NCBI GenBank assembly: GCA_949130485.1
Contig: OX422205.1
Span: 6,556,235 to 6,620,234, forward strand
Direction of reading: 5' to 3'
DNA: 64,000 bases
Source: Agelas oroides
Taxonomy: Eukaryota > Porifera > Demospongiae > Agelasida > Agelasidae
Below, in pieces: positions 53,796 through 64,000 of the stretch. The position numbers were made by a program, and so were the translations under genes. Position 1 is the stretch's first letter, and every line of letters begins with the position of its first letter. Under the pieces are notes generated by a model, which was given only the letters and a program-made list of their open reading frames with translations, searched no databases and was not told the origin of the DNA.

Positions 53796-56700
53796 ATGGC
53801 TTGGTGGTCGTGCACCGTTGTGCTCGTCTTGGCTGCAGGAGGCCTTGCGTACAGTGCTTCCAGCAATGGCAAGGTGCTAGCAAAACCTGCAGTGGTCCCG
53901 TTTATGGGTCACAAAGGAACTCTGCTAGTGCACGTGGACCGAGATCTCCAGCAGCGCGTGGAGGTTCTGGACGAACGCGGGACAATGCTGCAGCGAGGTG
54001 GCGCTCCCAGCGCGCATGTTGACCGTCACGGCTACCGGTGGTTGCACATCCCTCTCGACCTGGGCCCACTGCCTCACGGGGCGTCTACTCTGCGCGTGAT
54101 GGTGGGTAAGGGTGAGGGTGTGGAGGTGAAGGTGGTGAGGGCAGCTCCCAGGAGTGACGCTGTGCTCGTGGACAATGTGAGGGGGTGTGTGGTGGGCCGT
54201 GATGGGCTGCCTTTCTTTCCGTTTGGAGCCTACACGGAAGGAGTTATAACTGCTGGAGAAAGATCAGTTCCAGAAACAGAAGTCCAGTATGGTCAGTGAA
54301 CTAACCATCACAAGCATGCACACCTCAGAGCAGGTTTCTGCCGCTGCAATCTGTAGTGGACTTTCTGCAATCTTTTTTTTTATCTGTCCATCACCAAATA
54401 TCTGTTCCCTGTAGGGGTGAACTGGATAGCCCCCTACCTGAGTGAGTCTGGAGGCCACTCCAATGGCACGTGGAACATCATCATGCAGTTTCTGGACAGG
54501 TGAGTCAGTGTATGAATATAGGCCTCGATAAATTATGCACCCAAAAAAATTCTTCATTGCACCAAACATGCTTTGCATGTGCTCAGGTGCCACCAGATTG
54601 GTGTGCGTGTACACTATGATCTTCACCAGCTGGCCACTCTGCCAGACACTCCATCAAAGTGGGAACTGCTGCAGACAGAGGTCAAGACTGTCATGGACCA
54701 CCCTGCAGTCACTGCGTGAGTTTGAACTTTGTAGCTTTGTGTGAATACCATATATAGATAAGGCTCTCATGAACTGCAGGTACTATTTGGCAGATGAACC
54801 TGGAGGGAATAAAATTGATCCAAAACTGTTGGAGAAGGCATACGACTTTGTGAAGGTATAGACTACAAACCAACTCAGGAGTGTCAACTCCAATGCCTAC
54901 CTCACATCTCACTGCAGAACCTGGATGCCTACAAGCCCATCACAATGGTCTTCTGTTGTGTGGACCCGGCACAATACATCAATGCATTTGACATTGGTAA
55001 TGTCTTAGCTGTTGCCACATAGACTGTGGGTTAGTTCCTCCTCTTGCCCCCCTCTGTAGGCATGGCTGACCCGTACCCCATACCAAACAGCCCACCAGAG
55101 TCTGTATGTTACTAGACCATCTCTCTGCTTGGGATTAAGTTAACCTTTATGTCTGTCTTGTCTGGCAGGTTATTCTCAGGACGGCTCTGCTGGCTAAGAC
55201 TGGAAAGCCTTTCTTCATTGTACCACAGGTAGGAGACAGTGTACTGAGGTACTCTGCGGTGTCAGTCTGTCTGTCTTGATGGTTGCAGGCCTTTGGAGGA
55301 GGAGAGTCGTGGGAGAGAACACCCACCCCAGCTGTGAGTGCACAGAATGTTTTCTGTTGAAACGTGGAAAGTGTTCCCATGGTACTTCTTTACTTACAAC
55401 AGGAGGAGAGGGTGATGACCTATCTATCTGTGTTAACAGGAGCAGTTGGAATCCAGTACTTTATTAGAAGGTCAGTGTGTGCACACCAAGCTGTTCAATT
55501 GCTTAGCTCCTCCCTCCTCCTTCTCCTCTCTCTCCACTGCACACACATCACACCCCTACACAGTCCAGGTAAGTTCCCCTATGCTCCCACTGCCTGGTCC
55601 GAGTGTCGTCGTCTTGCACTGGAGATCAGGGAACTGTCTTCTGCCATTTTGAGTGGGCGTCCCCAGCTGGAGGTGCACCCATCAGTGACCTCAGGGGTGC
55701 TGGCTGTTGGGTGGGGGGAGAGGGTAGAAGGAGCCTATGTGGTGGCGGCTGTCAACTATCTCAAGAAACCAGTGTGAGAGAGACAGCTGAAATTGCATGA
55801 CCTCCTCTCTTCTGTGCATCAGCTATTCTTGTGTGACCCTCCAGCAACGTGACTCTGACCACCAATGGCAGCTACAGTGGTAACGCTACTGTCATATTTG
55901 AGGACCGCACTGTGACAGTGGTAGATGGAGCCATCAGTGATGTTCTGGCAGCCTATGGCACTGGAGTGTACCGCTTTCCACCCATCACTTCAAGGTGCGT
56001 GCACTACTGATACTCAGTCTACTGTCGTCTCTCCCCCCTCTACTCTCCCACTGCATGCAGCCGTGTTTCTGCCAGCAACATTCTTGTGAACCCTTCCTTT
56101 GAGCAAGTCACCAGTGCTAGCAGTGTGGATGGAGCATACCTCAGTATTCCCACTGATGCTGCCAGCACTTACCTTGCCGACTCAAGGTCTGCTTGTCTGT
56201 GATAGTGAGACTGCAAACCACAGTCTTGTTATTTTTCCCTCTCCAGCTTGTCAGTTGATGGGCTCCACAGCCTTCGTCTAGTGACGCCTACCCGACAAGG
56301 TGGCTACCAAGTGGAACCCTACCCCACCACTGTCCAGGTATAGTCAGCCGCAGCCCAACTTCACATGCACTGTGCAGTCACAGTGTCTCCTCATCCCCCT
56401 CCAGACTGGGACCACTTATAACCTTTCATTTTGGGCCATGTCTAATGCTCCCAATCTGACGCTGCAGTTCAGCTTTAGTGCTCTCTCTCCTGCTGGTGAG
56501 GACATGCAGTCACTTGTATTGCAAAATGGCAATCACACAGAATAATGGTTTTCTCGTTCTCAGCTGCATCGTTCCAAACTGACACCAAGTGGTCCGAATT
56601 CAGCATTGAACTGAAGGGCCAGTCTGCTGGAAAGACTAGCGTAAGTGTCCACATCTTCCAATACCCACACATTGCATAAGCAATTAAAAATTGGACAGTG

Positions 56701-57102
56701 GTACGTAAGGCCTGGAGGCAATTGAGGCTAGCCCACATCCTCATCTTGCCACACTACACACACTACACACACTACACACACTGCACACACTACACACACT
56801 ACACACACTGCACACACTACACACACTACACACACCACACACTGCACACACTGCACACACTACACATACTACACACACTGCACACACTACACACACTACA
56901 CACACTACACACACTGCACACACTGCACACACTACACACACTGCACACACTACACACACTACACACACTGCACACACTACACACACTGCACACACTGCAC
57001 ACACTGCACACACTACACACACAGGTTTTGCAATATGAGCTGGTTGACAATGGGACAGTATGGCTGGACCTCATGCAGCTCATCCCACAGACTACAGAAT
57101 AA
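53796..57102 (+). CDS. Secreted glycoside-hydrolase-like TIM-barrel protein with C-terminal carbohydrate-binding-like domain
   Basis: Start ATG 53796 with signal peptide MAWWSCTVVLVLAAGGLAYS. An N-terminal beta-rich region (VVPFMGHKGTLLVHVDRDLQ) leads to RDGLPFFPFGAYTEGV, typical of the entry to a clan-A-type barrel. Barrel strands then show VNWIAPYLSESGG, IGVRVHYDLHQLA, AVTAYYLADEPGGNKIDP (candidate acid/base Glu after Asp), KPITMVFCCVDPAQYINAFD, ADPYPIPNSPPES, KPFFIVPQAFGGGESW, VMTYLSVLTGAVGIQYFIR. The C-terminal part ILVNPSFEQVTSAS, LHSLRLVTPT and TTYNLSFWAMSN resembles CBM4/9-like galactose-binding folds. Many N-glycosylation sequons (NGT, NVT, NGS, NAT, NLS, NLT). About 14 short exons. 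I cannot name the GH family or substrate. The final intron is a CACACTACA minisatellite. Confidence 0.75.
56750..57024 (+). repeat. CACACTACA/CACACTGCA minisatellite forming a splice acceptor
   Basis: About 30 units of 9 bp (cacactaca and cacactgca) fill the last intron of the glycoside-hydrolase-like gene and run into the acceptor of its final exon (VLQYELVDNGTVWLD). Codon-sized units create open frames on both strands. Confidence 0.92.
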
Positions 57103-57157
57103 TGTCTTGTAGAAACTGCTAATACTGCTGACATGACTTTACAATGATATGGAGTCA

Positions 57158-58760
57158 TTATTCTGTGGTACTGTGATCTTCTTCTGCATCCCACGGCAAA
57201 GTTTTGTACGAGAGGAGCTGAACGTTGTTGTTCTCTGTAGCAATGTAGTTACCCAGATCATACCTGCCCTTGGCCTTCCTTGCACGATTATACATCACAA
57301 GCAACCTGCATGTAGTGTATAAAATCAGCATTATGTCTGCAACGCAATTGACCTTCATGGGATATTGAACCTAAGCTCTAGGAGACTGATCTTCAGCTCA
57401 CGCACCATGCTGCCAGTGCTGTGAACAGCAGCAGAATGACTGTAGCAGGTATAGCAGTGCCCAGAGCAGTGTTGAGACCTCCCCCTTCCTCTTCTGATAC
57501 AGCCACCCAGATTCCTATCCCCACCACATTGGCTCCAGTGCGCTCAGCAAGGACAGGAGACATCTCAATGCTGATGGAGAGGAGGGTAGCCTGTGGGACC
57601 AGACCTACCGAGTGCACAAGGGCATACCCCACCTCAAGGGAATCACCAATAGCTCGGGGGTAGTCAGGAAGAAGGAGGACATCATCGGGAGTAAACACGA
57701 CAGTCTCTGAATCCCGCCTATGGAGGAATGATGTATTGTACCACAATCTCTTCTGTGAGGGCTTTTGCTCACCTCCTTCTGTTTCCAGTCTGTAGTCCAC
57801 AGGCAGGAGGGTTTGTGCCACAGTACTGTGTAGCCTGTTCTGCCACTGTCAGTTTGAACAACTGCTCCACTTGCACATACCACTGAAGAAACACCAGATT
57901 TCCTCAATCGTGGTGCAAAGCATGGCCAGCCAACCCCAAGTCTTTGTTACCTGTTCCTCGGAGGTGTAGCTGAGCACTAGAAGGACAGCGTGGTCCTGAC
58001 GCTCCTGCAGTGAGGGGACACCTGGTGGAGGTGGGGAGGGTGTAGGAGTGTGGGTGGGGAGAGGGACTGCAGCTGTAGGGGTCTCCGACAGTATCACTAA
58101 TGGTAGTATTGATGGTGGTAGAGTGTAGGGAGAAATGTTGGAGACAATCTTCCCTGCAGTTTGGTAGATGGAGCTTGCTACGCTCAGGAGAATGTTTGCT
58201 GCTGCTGCTTGTGGGAGTGGGGAGGTGGTGGAGGGAGGGTGGACAACAACCAAGAACTCCAGGGAGAACCCTGCAACCTCCAGTGACAGTACCGCCATTG
58301 CATCTACAGTGAAGTTCACACTTCTAGGGAAGAATGAAGAGATTTTCCACACAATGAAAATGTGCCATGCCAGTGCAACTAACTCTAGGAGGTTGCAGTC
58401 TGCCAGGTAAGCATTGCAGTAGATGGTAGCCTCATCGGCCACAGCTTCTTTGAACACTTGTTCTGTACTTGTCGACCACTGGAAAAACACAACATATTAT
58501 AATAACGTTTTAAAATGGTATGCGTGTCGTGTACCTCATTTAGTGTTGTTGCTTGAATGGTAAACTCCGCTGCATATTCCAGCAGATACGACGACGATCC
58601 GGGGGTGGGGCTGGGAGTGGGGCCTGGAATAAGCGAAACAGTGCTGAAATTGATATGCACTTCTTGCACAAAAGATTCATATACCTAAACTCTCTCCCTC
58701 ACAAAACCGTGAGACGATTATAAGTGAAAGAGTCCACAATGTCCGAAATAGAGACATCAT
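57158..58760 (-). CDS. Type I membrane protein, lineage-specific paralog A
   Basis: Family not recognised. Start ATG 58760 (MMSLFRTLWTLSLIIVSRFC) is a signal peptide ending near GESL, followed by a phase-1 intron. Extracellular part: Pro/Ser linker PGPTPSPTPGSSS; SLLEYAAEFTIQATTLNEV; STEQVFKEAVADEATIYCNA with two Cys; VNFTVDAMAVLSLEVAG; NILLSVASSIYQTAGKIVSN; Pro-rich TPTPSPPPPGVPS; second beta-rich region LPDYPRAIGDSLEVGYALVH, LLSISIEMSPVLAERTGANV. Transmembrane helix TAIPATVILLLFTALAAWC (about 57420), then a basic cytoplasmic tail VMYNRARKAKGRYDLGNYIA ending in EEDHSTTE before the stop at 57158. Paralog B directly upstream shares the first domain and the exon phases. Possible receptor or adhesion role is speculation. 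Confidence 0.72.
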
Positions 58761-58911
58761 CCGTGCGATCTATGGTTACGCGATTGCATTTCACGCATGC
58801 GCAAAGACCTAACCCCTGCGTAACTAAACTTGGGCCCGCACTTGCGCGCGCGTACATGTAAGCATGGTGTACCCATGGCGGTGACAATATATGTGTAACT
58901 GAATGGCATTT

Positions 58912-59928
58912 TCAGACAGTTAATGAGTCTACCAGTCCAGGCTGGATGAACGAGTTGGCTTCACTTGCTTGAGATTCAGTCTTTGCACCCTGGACTTGTT
59001 GCAGCGTTCTCTTCTGAAACAAAAGGAACCAAATACATTTGACAAGTGGCTTCATCACAGACCCATCGTGTATCCTCACATGATTACTGTTGTTGAGATG
59101 AGAAATATGATGATGATAAACAGGAGTGTCACTCCAACAGCAATCACTCCAATCAACATAGGTAGAGGGAGGGAGGTGAGTGCATTTGGGAGAAAGGAGA
59201 GGATCCCACCACCACTGTCCTGCGTGGGAGGAAAGGGAGTGGATACTGGGAGGAGTGATGCTGATGGTGGGGTGGGTGTGATTCCAGTGATAATCCTTCC
59301 TGTAGCTTGATAGATTGCATTTGTAGCTCTCTGCAGGATGGTAGCCAGCACCTCTCGGGAAAGCATGGAGGAAGCTGTGTGGACTACGAATGCCAGCTCA
59401 AGAGATGGCCCACTGACTCCCAGTGACAGCACATCAACTTCACTGGCAGTGAAGTTCAGGGTGGCATTACTGGGGGAAAAGGTGTAATGCAAAGTGTATT
59501 CTGCAGGTCATGGCCAACACAAGCAACTGACTAACACGAGACTGCACTCAGTTCGGTATCCACTGCAGTAAGCGATGGCCTCTGCGGCTACTGCTTCCTT
59601 GAATACCAGGGATATGTTCGTCCACTGAAACAGATGATCACTGAACATTAACATTGATTCTCAGATTTTGTATTATGTACAACCTCATGAAGTGTGGTTG
59701 TTTGAACTGTAAAATCCACTGTATATTCTTGCAGCAATGGTGGGGGGCTGGGAGTAGGGACTGGCAGGGGACCTACAGGAGCATGCATCAGTACCGTACC
59801 GTGCATATTAAATGATGCTTTGTGCAAATTATCAACATACCTGAAATACTCTCTCCTACACATAATTGATGTAGAGAGAACAAGACAATCACGAGTGATG
59901 CACTAAGCCAGCAAAATGTCCCCGCCAT
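58912..59928 (-). CDS. Type I membrane protein, lineage-specific paralog B
   Basis: Family not recognised. Start ATG 59928: signal peptide MAGTFCWLSASLVIVLFSLH, ending at GESIS with a phase-1 intron as in paralog A. Extracellular: PLPVPTPSPPPLLQEYTVDF, TVQTTTLHEV, NISLVFKEAVAAEAIAYCSG with two Cys, ATLNFTASEVDVLSLGVSGP, LQRATNAIYQATGRIITGIT. Then a Ser/Pro stalk, the transmembrane helix PMLIGVIAVGVTLLFIIIIF (about 59160), and a short tail KRTLQQVQGAKTESQASEAN with stop at 58912. It lacks the second extracellular region of paralog A, so it is the shorter form. Similarity to A is plain by eye in the FKEAVA-EA, NFT and IYQ-G-I blocks. Confidence 0.7.
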
Positions 59929-60045
59929 TCCCGACGAAACGGCTATAGCAACGCCGGTTGCGTACGCGCATGCGCAAACGTCTGGTGAAGTGAATCATTA
60001 TCTGAGCACAAAAAGATCATTGGATTGCATGCAGACAGGCAATGG

Positions 60046-61237
60046 CTAGTACACAGAGTCGGCTGCTGTCTCGGCGTACTGTGCTGCATGAGTGCGGAGC
60101 AAGTGCATGTGGTCCAGAGCTTGTGTGAGGAATGGTCGCACTGTGTTGATCTCCATCAGAGTGAGGTTGTTGAGCTGTGGAGAGTTAATGATATGTGACT
60201 AATTCCTGCAGGTTCCATGCAGATAGCGTGGGGTATGGGAAAGACGTGGGTGACAAAGTTAATGAGAGTGTGGTTAATGATGCAGCAGGTTCGTAATTAT
60301 AGAGACTCATGTTCTACAAATGAGAAAAGATTGCTATAACCGTAAAAGCATTTCGCATGTACCTTTCCATATGTCTCTTGCTGTGTAATCATATAGTCAA
60401 TACTTTTCCTGAGTTTGGCAATACGAAGGTCCCAAATGTCTTTCACCAGTGCCCGTATCTCATCTGCGTGGGGAACATCCTCCGCAGCACTGCAGGTGTG
60501 GCCACCATAACTATAATGGTACTATTAGTGTATGTGGAGACTGTGGACTGACGTGTTGAGGATGAGGGTAGCTACCTCCATGTAATGGGATGAGGGCATC
60601 TTTGTAAACACAGCTGATTCACTCTCTTCTCTCTTCTTCTGTGTTAGAGTGTCTGGGTGGGTATGGGTGAAATGGACACATGCACAGTGTTTGGGTGTGT
60701 AGGGACACATACACAGAAAGTTGCTATTCAATGACGTGAGAAGACTAAACACATAACACTTGCCAAAAGAGGTTTCTACAAAACATTTACCCAACGAAGG
60801 TTTCAGTGTTTTCACACACACACCATCACCTTGACATAGTCATAACACCCCTAAATTAAGAAACACATGTACTGCTACACACACCATGGAGAGATGGACT
60901 GTTCTGGGGCTGTGCATGTTTATGGCACAAGCAGTTTACAGGGTGTACTGAAGCTGTTACATGTGATCACCCACCAACATCCATCCAGCTTGGTGGCTCG
61001 ATTCTACATTTTTGCCTTTGTCGGAGGTTGACAGCCAGCCACAGAGGCACTTCTGCATGCATGGAGGGATTGAAAGGGCCAAAATCCCCCTGCAAGGAAA
61101 GACAGGGCATCATTTTTGCCTACTAAACACTTTGTTCAGCTGCATACAGATATAAGGCACATCTTGTTCTCCGAAAAATTTGGAGTAATGGTGACCAGCT
61201 CCTTCTCAGCCAGAAACTCCACCTCCGCGGGTTCCAT
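60046..61237 (-). CDS. GINS2: GINS complex subunit 2 (PSF2)
   Basis: Subunit of GINS in the CMG replicative helicase. Start ATG 61237: [20 protein letters not shown], the hallmark PSF2 N-terminus, then ENKMCLIS; next exon [20 protein letters not shown] and [16 protein letters not shown] (about 61090-60975); [17 protein letters not shown] (about 60590); a segment around 60370-60490 with [24 protein letters not shown] sequence; last exon [20 protein letters not shown] ending ETAADSVY before TAG at 60046. Length and block order are typical for the family. A 59-codon open frame directly upstream (61311-61487) could add an N-terminal extension by splicing, but family comparison favours the 61237 start. 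Confidence 0.93.
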
Positions 61238-62053
61238 CACAGTGGCGGCTCCAGCTGCGTCTGCAGAACCTAAATTACGGAAAATTACGGGCGTAATGCG
61301 TGGAATTACCACCTGCACCCTTTTTTAGCGTGGGACTGTCAAATAATTTGAAGCACGACGCGGCTTTGGCTCTGATTGGAAGGAAGGACTGCTGGTGACT
61401 GTGTGTCGAAGCCAGTTGTCGTAAAAGTGCTCCATTCCCTTTGAAACCTGAGGCGGGAGGCCATAAGAGCGAGCTGAAGTCCAACATGTCAAGTGAGTCG
61501 GATGAGGTTGCCCCTCTTCTCCTTGGCACTTTCTCCGCGAACGGAAGCTTAGCTAGTTAGACACAGGTTTCAATCGTGAGTGCCATCTTATCACTGTTGT
61601 ACCGTTGCTAAGAACTAGTGCGTCTAGGCATTCTATTAGCATAAAGCTCACCATGACTGGTCATGAGGCGAGAGCGAGTTTGTTTGGGTTCGTGCGATAA
61701 TTGGATCACGTATGCCAACTATTCCCCCCCCACCCTTTTTTTCCCTGGGGACCTTGATAGTTGCGCGACGAGCCGAATAGCTCTTTCGTTGAGCCTTTGT
61801 ATTCCAGAGAAGTGAAGCTAAGAGACACTGTTCTGACAGCCTTTTGCTGCACCAGAGGCTTTTGCAACAATTTTCCTCTTTGTGCAAAGACTTTTGTCTG
61901 AGTTGGATGCAAGCTGCAGTGTTATTGTGTAGACTAGTGTATTGGAGACCAGTTTGCTGGCTGCTGCCAAGTTCTCTATTGGCTCCCAAGGGGTTCAATT
62001 TGTGAACTCATTTATTTGCTTATTCATATCTCTCCCCCACACACACCGTGAAT
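61238..62053. other. Divergent intergenic region, GINS2 / septin
   Basis: 816 bp, the longest gap between genes in the window. It holds the minus-strand upstream open frame at 61311-61487 (MLDFSSLLWPPASGFKGNGA) and, on the other strand, a 24-codon ATG frame at 61486-61560. Neither resembles a known family. The rest (61560-62050) shows no gene or repeat that I recognise. Promoters of both genes are presumably here. Confidence 0.5.
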
Positions 62054-64000
62054 ATGCAATACCTTCAAAAATGGACGGTTCCAGAATCGGTAAGCAATAC
62101 AGCATTGTAAAATGATCCTCGTTTCAGAGAGCAGCTAACCATGTATATACTTGACACTGTCAGTGTGTGTGTGTGTGTGTGTGTGCATGGGTGTGTCCCC
62201 ACCAAGTTCTGTACTACTTGTGTTCAATAGATGGTACTACCAACTGATCTCTTACACAAGGCATATCTCATTGCACTCACATTACTCACAACACACTCAC
62301 ACAAATGCACTCACATAACACGCACACACACACATACACCTCCACATTCAGGAAAAAGCATCGGCCACGTTTGTAGGCTTTGCCAATCTACCAAACCAAG
62401 TGTTTAGGAAATCAGTGAAGAGAGGGTTCCAGTTCTCTCTGATGGTAGTCGGTAAGAGTCTGTTTTGTGCACAGTCGAGTAGTACACTCCCTTACTGTCG
62501 AATGATTTCTCTACAGGCCAGAGCGGGCTGGGGAAGTCAACACTCATCAACTCACTTTTTATGACTGATGTCTTTGAGGACAGTGCGTATGAGGGCTCTG
62601 CGTACCGTGCCGCTAAGACCACACAGGTAGAGTAATTGATACTGTCCACTGAAAGAACAGCTGTCCATTGGTAACATGTACCATGTAAGCGTTTGATACT
62701 GTCCATTAGAAGGTTTGATGGCGTGTCCGTTGAGAGGTTTGATGGTGTGTCCGTTGGGAGGTTTGATGGTGTGTCCGTTGGGAGGTTTGATGGTGTGTCC
62801 GTTGGGAGGTTTGATGGTGTGTCCGTTGGGAGATTTGATGGCGTGTCCGTTGGGAGGTTTGATGGTGTGTCCGTTGGGAGGTTTGATGGCGTGTCCGTTG
62901 GGAGGTTCGATGGCGTGTCCATTGGGAGGTTCGATGGCGTGTCCATTGGGAGGTTTGATGACGTGTCCATTGGGAGGTTTGATGGCGTGTCCGTTGAGAG
63001 GTTTGATGGCGTGTCCGTTGGGAGGTTCGATGGCGTGTCCATTGGGAGGTTCAATGGCGTGTCCATTGGGAGGTTTGATGACGTGTCCATTGGGAGGTTT
63101 GATGACGTGTCCATTGGGAGGTTTGATGACGTGTCCATTGGGAGGTTTGATGACGTGTCCGTTGGGAGGTTTGATGGCGTGTCCGTTGGGAGGTTTGATG
63201 GCGTGTCCGTTGAGAGGTTTGATGGTGTTCATTTGGAGGTTGTGTTTATTCTTGGGAGGTGCCATTGTTTGGTCTGACCTGTTGATGCAGATGCACACAC
63301 CCTAAGCACTTGTCATACCTGGGTGCATACAAACACACATATGAGGGTGGAGTTGGGGGAAGGGAAAGTGAGGGAGGCAGGGACCATGTTCTGTGAGGGA
63401 GAGGAACTTATCTGGTAGCTTGTGTTGATGCTCATAAGTCGATCTAGCATTCCTCTGCTGTTGTTGACGTGCACTGGAAGCACTCCTTGCTGGGTATCTT
63501 ATTGTGGAATCACTGGCATTCATGTGGACAAGGCTTCCCTTTGAGCAGGGTTGCAGTGAGCTATTGGTGCACGTCATGTAGCTAATGGGGCAGTGTAATG
63601 GGGAGACATCTGTGGTATGCAGATTGTCATTTGTTCCTAGGAATGTTTATGTAGGCACAACCCTTTGTGTAGGTGCTGTCCCCCTACATACACAGCTGGT
63701 ATGGTTAATGGGTGGGCATTGTGGATTATGGGTGTGACCGTTATTTGTCCCTTTCCCCTCAGATCAATGGCTCCACTGTGCACATTCAGGAGGGCGGGGT
63801 TCATCTGGAACTGACAGTTGTGGATACTCCTGGGTTCGGAGATATTGTGGACAACTCCAATTGGTTAGTAGTCTTGAGCTAAGGAGTCTCCCAGCAGTTG
63901 ACCCCCCCCCCCCTCCCTCCCTCCCTCCCTCCCTCCCTCCCCCTTCTCTTCTCTTCGTAGCTGGACCCCCATCATCAGGCATGTGGAGTCTAAGTTTGAA
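62054..64000 (+). CDS. SEPTIN7: Septin, SEPT7-like (5' part, runs off right edge)
   Basis: Filament-forming cytoskeletal GTPase. Exons: 62054-62089 ([12 protein letters not shown], phase 0), 62352-62451, 62517-62626, 63763-63863, 63961 onward. The polybasic region [17 protein letters not shown] precedes the P-loop [18 protein letters not shown] (Gly split by an intron). Then [20 protein letters not shown] (switch I), [19 protein letters not shown] (G3, DTPG) and [12 protein letters not shown] at the window end. [24 protein letters not shown] is most like SEPT7. G4 (AKAD) and the coiled coil lie beyond the window. Intron 3 (62627-63762) holds a 24-bp satellite. Confidence 0.93.
62693..63237. 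repeat. 24-bp tandem repeat in septin intron 3
   Basis: About 22 units of gtttgatggtgtgtccgttg ggag with point variants (ggc/ggt/gac, cc-g/a-tt). The unit is a multiple of three and free of stops in several frames, so long 8-residue-repeat frames ([24 protein letters not shown]) appear on both strands. Splicing of flanking exons in phase 0 skips the array. Confidence 0.93.
63903..63944. repeat. C-rich CCCTCCCT tract at septin acceptor
   Basis: Pure pyrimidine tract of C and CCCT repeats before the TAG acceptor at 63960 of the exon starting with the Cys-Trp of NSNCW. Confidence 0.85.

Noticed and set aside
61648..61998. 116-codon minus-strand frame between GINS2 and septin
   Set aside because: No similarity I recognise, no exon signals and a composition like random sequence; not enough to call a gene.
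62404..63305. Overlapping frames of 190-250 codons with 8-residue repeats on both strands
   Set aside because: They arise from a stop-free 24-bp satellite in the septin intron; four frames are open at once, which is a repeat signature and not a gene.

Overview
This is intron-rich animal nuclear DNA. It encodes axonemal dynein heavy chain, copine, site-1 protease, SNRK kinase, septin, GINS2, CENP-L and COX15, all cut by short GT-AG introns that are mostly under 400 bp. Gene density is high: I count 23 protein genes, about one per 2.8 kb. Compact genes, short introns, very short intergenic gaps and two lineage-specific membrane-protein paralogs suggest an early-branching animal, most likely a sponge. 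That placement is inference, because nothing here is diagnostic alone. There are no tRNA, rRNA, CRISPR or recognisable transposase genes.

Layout, left to right (strand in brackets): 5' part of an outer-arm dynein heavy chain (-), secreted Fe/Mn superoxide dismutase (+), RUN plus DEF8-type zinc-domain protein (-), copine (-), mitochondrial ribosomal protein uS17m (+), RMDN (-), MBTPS1/site-1 protease (+), SNRK kinase (-), COQ9 (+), VPS4 (-), KDSR (+), CENP-L (-), COX15 (-), TTC27 (-), an intronless guanylate-kinase/ELMO-domain fusion (+), EXOSC7 (-), RNF114/166-type RING protein (+), LRR protein (-), secreted glycoside-hydrolase-like protein (+), two tandem type I membrane paralogs (-,-), GINS2 (-), and the 5' part of a septin (+).

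The layout is strikingly regular. Nine head-to-head pairs have start codons 63 to about 820 bp apart, and eight tail-to-tail pairs have stop codons 55 to 370 bp apart, so most promoters must be bidirectional. The genes do not form one pathway. Most are conserved housekeeping genes: mitochondrion (COQ9, COX15, MRPS17, RMDN), vesicle traffic and lysosome (VPS4, RUN/DEF8-like), lipid synthesis and lipid-stress protease (KDSR, MBTPS1), RNA decay (EXOSC7), replication and kinetochore (GINS2, CENPL), and cytoskeleton (dynein, septin).

Tandem repeats are dense and repeatedly touch splice sites. In the site-1 protease gene a 5-copy, 80-bp array duplicates an exon end together with its splice donor. 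In the dynein gene a 20-bp array does the same. Several introns end directly in (CA)n or pyrimidine minisatellites that supply the acceptor AG. The strongest candidates for something new are the guanylate-kinase/ELMO fusion at 47566-49380, the RUN+C1+Rubicon-homology protein at 8747-14161, the donor arrays, and the tandem membrane paralogs at 57158-59928. Coordinates of spliced genes run from start to stop codon and include introns. Exon edges were placed by eye from GT-AG signals and family similarity.
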